Positions 5,516 through 6,245 of a stretch of DNA of 6,245 nucleotides are shown piece by piece. The DNA is from Chamaesiphon sp. (GTDB lineage: Bacteria > Cyanobacteriota > Cyanobacteriia > Cyanobacteriales > Chamaesiphonaceae). Numbering within the stretch: position 1 is the first letter of the stretch; each line of letters begins with the position of its first letter. Where the stretch lies: the NCBI GenBank assembly GCA_026786125.1, contig JAJAYU010000264.1, positions 1-6,245 on the forward strand, given 5' to 3'. Made by a program: the position numbers and the translations under genes. The notes under the pieces were generated by a model. It saw only the letters and a program-made list of their open reading frames with translations. It did no database searches and was not told the origin of the DNA.

Positions 5516-6082
5516 TTAATTCACCAATGCCTCTAAATCCTGCGTAACCACTGCCAAATCTCGATCGCCATTAACCTCGCGATAAACGCCCTTCTGTCGA
5601 TAGTAATCGATCAAAGGTAAGGTTTGCTCGTCATACACAACTAATCGCCTGCGAATCACATCCTCGGTGTCATCAGGACGGTTTTGAATGGTGGCTCGAT
5701 TGAGTAGTCTTTCGACTAGTCTATCCTGGGGAACATCCAGATTAATCGCTAGATCGTAGTTTTGACCTATTTCCGTGAGCAATCGATCGAGAAATTCAGC
5801 TTGACTGACATTGCGTGGGAATCCATCAAGAATCCAACCTGCGCCAACGGCATCAGATTGACTCAAACGAGCGCGAATCATGTCTAACAGCAGTGAGTCA
5901 GGGACTAGTTCGCCTTTATCCATGTAGGATTTAGCTTTTAGGCCTAATTCAGTTTGTCCTTTGACTTCGGCTCGCAAAATATCTCCAGTGGAGATATGGG
6001 GGATTTTAGCGGATTCCGCGAGGATTTGGGCTTGAGTGCCTTTGCCTGCACCAGGGGCACCGAGAAAAATTAGTCGCGTCAT
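5516..6082 (-). CDS. adk: Adenylate kinase, short form
   Basis: The 188-residue cytosolic enzyme converts ATP + AMP to 2 ADP. The P-loop GAPGAGKGT is at residues 8-16, the AMP-binding segment [10 protein letters not shown] at 31-40, and the conserved WILDGFPRN at 83-91. Arg129, Arg135 and the RRRL segment near 144-147 lie around a very short lid ([14 protein letters not shown]). The long lid with a four-Cys zinc site found in some bacterial enzymes is absent; hence the length of 188 against about 215 for the long form. This short form is common in cyanobacteria. ATG start without an evident Shine-Dalgarno sequence. It lies between secY and infA, the standard position, with no map gene between adk and infA. 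Confidence 0.97.
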   Translation of the reverse strand: MTRLIFLGAPGAGKGTQAQILAESAKIPHISTGDILRAEVKGQTELGLKAKSYMDKGELVPDSLLLDMIRARLSQSDAVGAGWILDGFPRNVSQAEFLDRLLTEIGQNYDLAINLDVPQDRLVERLLNRATIQNRPDDTEDVIRRRLVVYDEQTLPLIDYYRQKGVYREVNGDRDLAVVTQDLEALVN

Positions 6083-6083
6083 A

Positions 6084-6118
6084 ATTTAGGTGTTAGGTAT
6101 TGGGCTTTAGGTTTTAGA
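6084..6118. repeat. Degenerate heptamer array (NNTTAGG x5)
   Basis: Immediately upstream of the adk start, five consecutive heptamers read ATTTAGG, TGTTAGG, TATTGGG, CTTTAGG and TTTTAGA. They are the reverse-complement type of the heptamers on the other side of the same spacer. Short tandem heptanucleotide repeats (STRR) are documented in filamentous cyanobacteria; membership of a named class cannot be settled here. Confidence 0.6.
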
Positions 6119-6178
6119 CAATAAAAGCAGGAATTAGGCTGTCAGATTGAAAACCTGTCGATAATTACGACATTCTCA

Positions 6179-6210
6179 CCTAAAGCCTAATCCCTAAAGC
6201 CTAAAGCCTA
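6179..6210. repeat. Heptamer tandem array (CCTAAAG, 4.6 units) ending in the secY stop
   Basis: Units are CCTAAAG, CCTAATC, CCTAAAG, CCTAAAG and a partial CCTA. The last partial unit contains the secY stop codon (6208-6210), so the array has grown up to or into the coding end. ACCTAAAGCCTAAT (6178-6191) pairs with ATTGGGCTTTAGGT (6099-6112) with one mismatch in 14, so the secY-adk spacer can fold into one long hairpin. Confidence 0.75.
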
Positions 6211-6245
6211 CTCTTTACCAATCATGCCTTCATAACGTTGAGAGA
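6208..6245 (-). CDS. secY: Preprotein translocase subunit SecY, C-terminal end (partial)
   Basis: Only the last 11 codons and the TAG stop are in the window; the gene continues beyond base 6245. The visible residues SQRYEGMIGKE resemble the cytoplasmic C-terminal tail of cyanobacterial SecY (a pattern like R-x-YEG-x-I followed by Lys). SecY is the channel-forming subunit of the protein export machinery in the plasma and thylakoid membranes. The call depends mainly on this short tail and on the expected secY-adk-infA order, so it is less certain than the complete genes. Confidence 0.75.
   Translation of the reverse strand, partial: SQRYEGMIGKE

Noticed and set aside
1..6245. A novel defence, mobile or biosynthetic system
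   Set aside because: All coding sequence is accounted for by twelve well-known housekeeping genes; there is no transposase, CRISPR array, toxin-antitoxin pair or unfamiliar gene.

Overview
The window is a stretch of the conserved ribosomal-protein/RNA polymerase gene cluster of a cyanobacterium. Every gene lies on the minus strand. Read in transcription order (high to low coordinates) it runs: secY (last 11 codons) - adk - infA - rpmJ - rpsM - rpsK - rpoA - rplQ - truA - rplM - rpsI - rpmE (first 23 codons). This order is the usual cyanobacterial one as I recall it. There is no map gene between adk and infA, and no rpsD between rpsK and rpoA, unlike E. coli. The cyanobacterial assignment also rests on protein features (the S9 N-terminus [10 protein letters not shown], the IF1 N-terminus [10 protein letters not shown], the L31 N-terminus DIHPTWYPEAKVYCNGE), one perfect HIP1 octamer (GCGATCGC), a strong excess of its core CGATCG, and spacer repeats of cyanobacterial type. 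The genus cannot be fixed from this sequence.

Layout: 6208-6245 is the secY tail. The secY-adk spacer holds two heptamer arrays in opposite orientation. Adenylate kinase (5516-6082) is followed by a spacer with octamer repeats and G/C-rich complementary arms, then infA (5172-5399, TTG start). The infA-rpmJ spacer carries the best promoter in the window, with an extended -10 and an inverted repeat over its -35. Then come rpmJ (4919-5032), rpsM (4374-4757, GTG start), a folded 240-base spacer, rpsK (3738-4133), a spacer with a degenerate palindromic repeat, rpoA (2573-3556, GTG start), a spacer with a perfect 11-bp inverted repeat, rplQ (1989-2339), truA (1116-1958), a palindromic spacer repeat, rplM (587-1039, GTG start), rpsI (177-584), another palindromic repeat, and the start of rpmE.

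The products work together in gene expression. S9, S11, S13, L13, L17, L31 and L36 build the ribosome. IF1 acts in translation initiation, RpoA is the assembly platform of RNA polymerase, and TruA pseudouridylates the tRNA anticodon arm. SecY is the protein-export channel, and Adk balances adenine nucleotides. No clear Rho-independent terminator was found between any of the genes, so read-through is likely, with re-initiation at the internal promoter upstream of rpmJ.

I see no novel multi-gene system; the coding content is ordinary housekeeping. What deserves a second look is between the genes: at least five spacers of this essential cluster carry short repeats of apparently different families, several spacers hold unexplained inverted repeats, and four of ten complete genes start with GTG or TTG.
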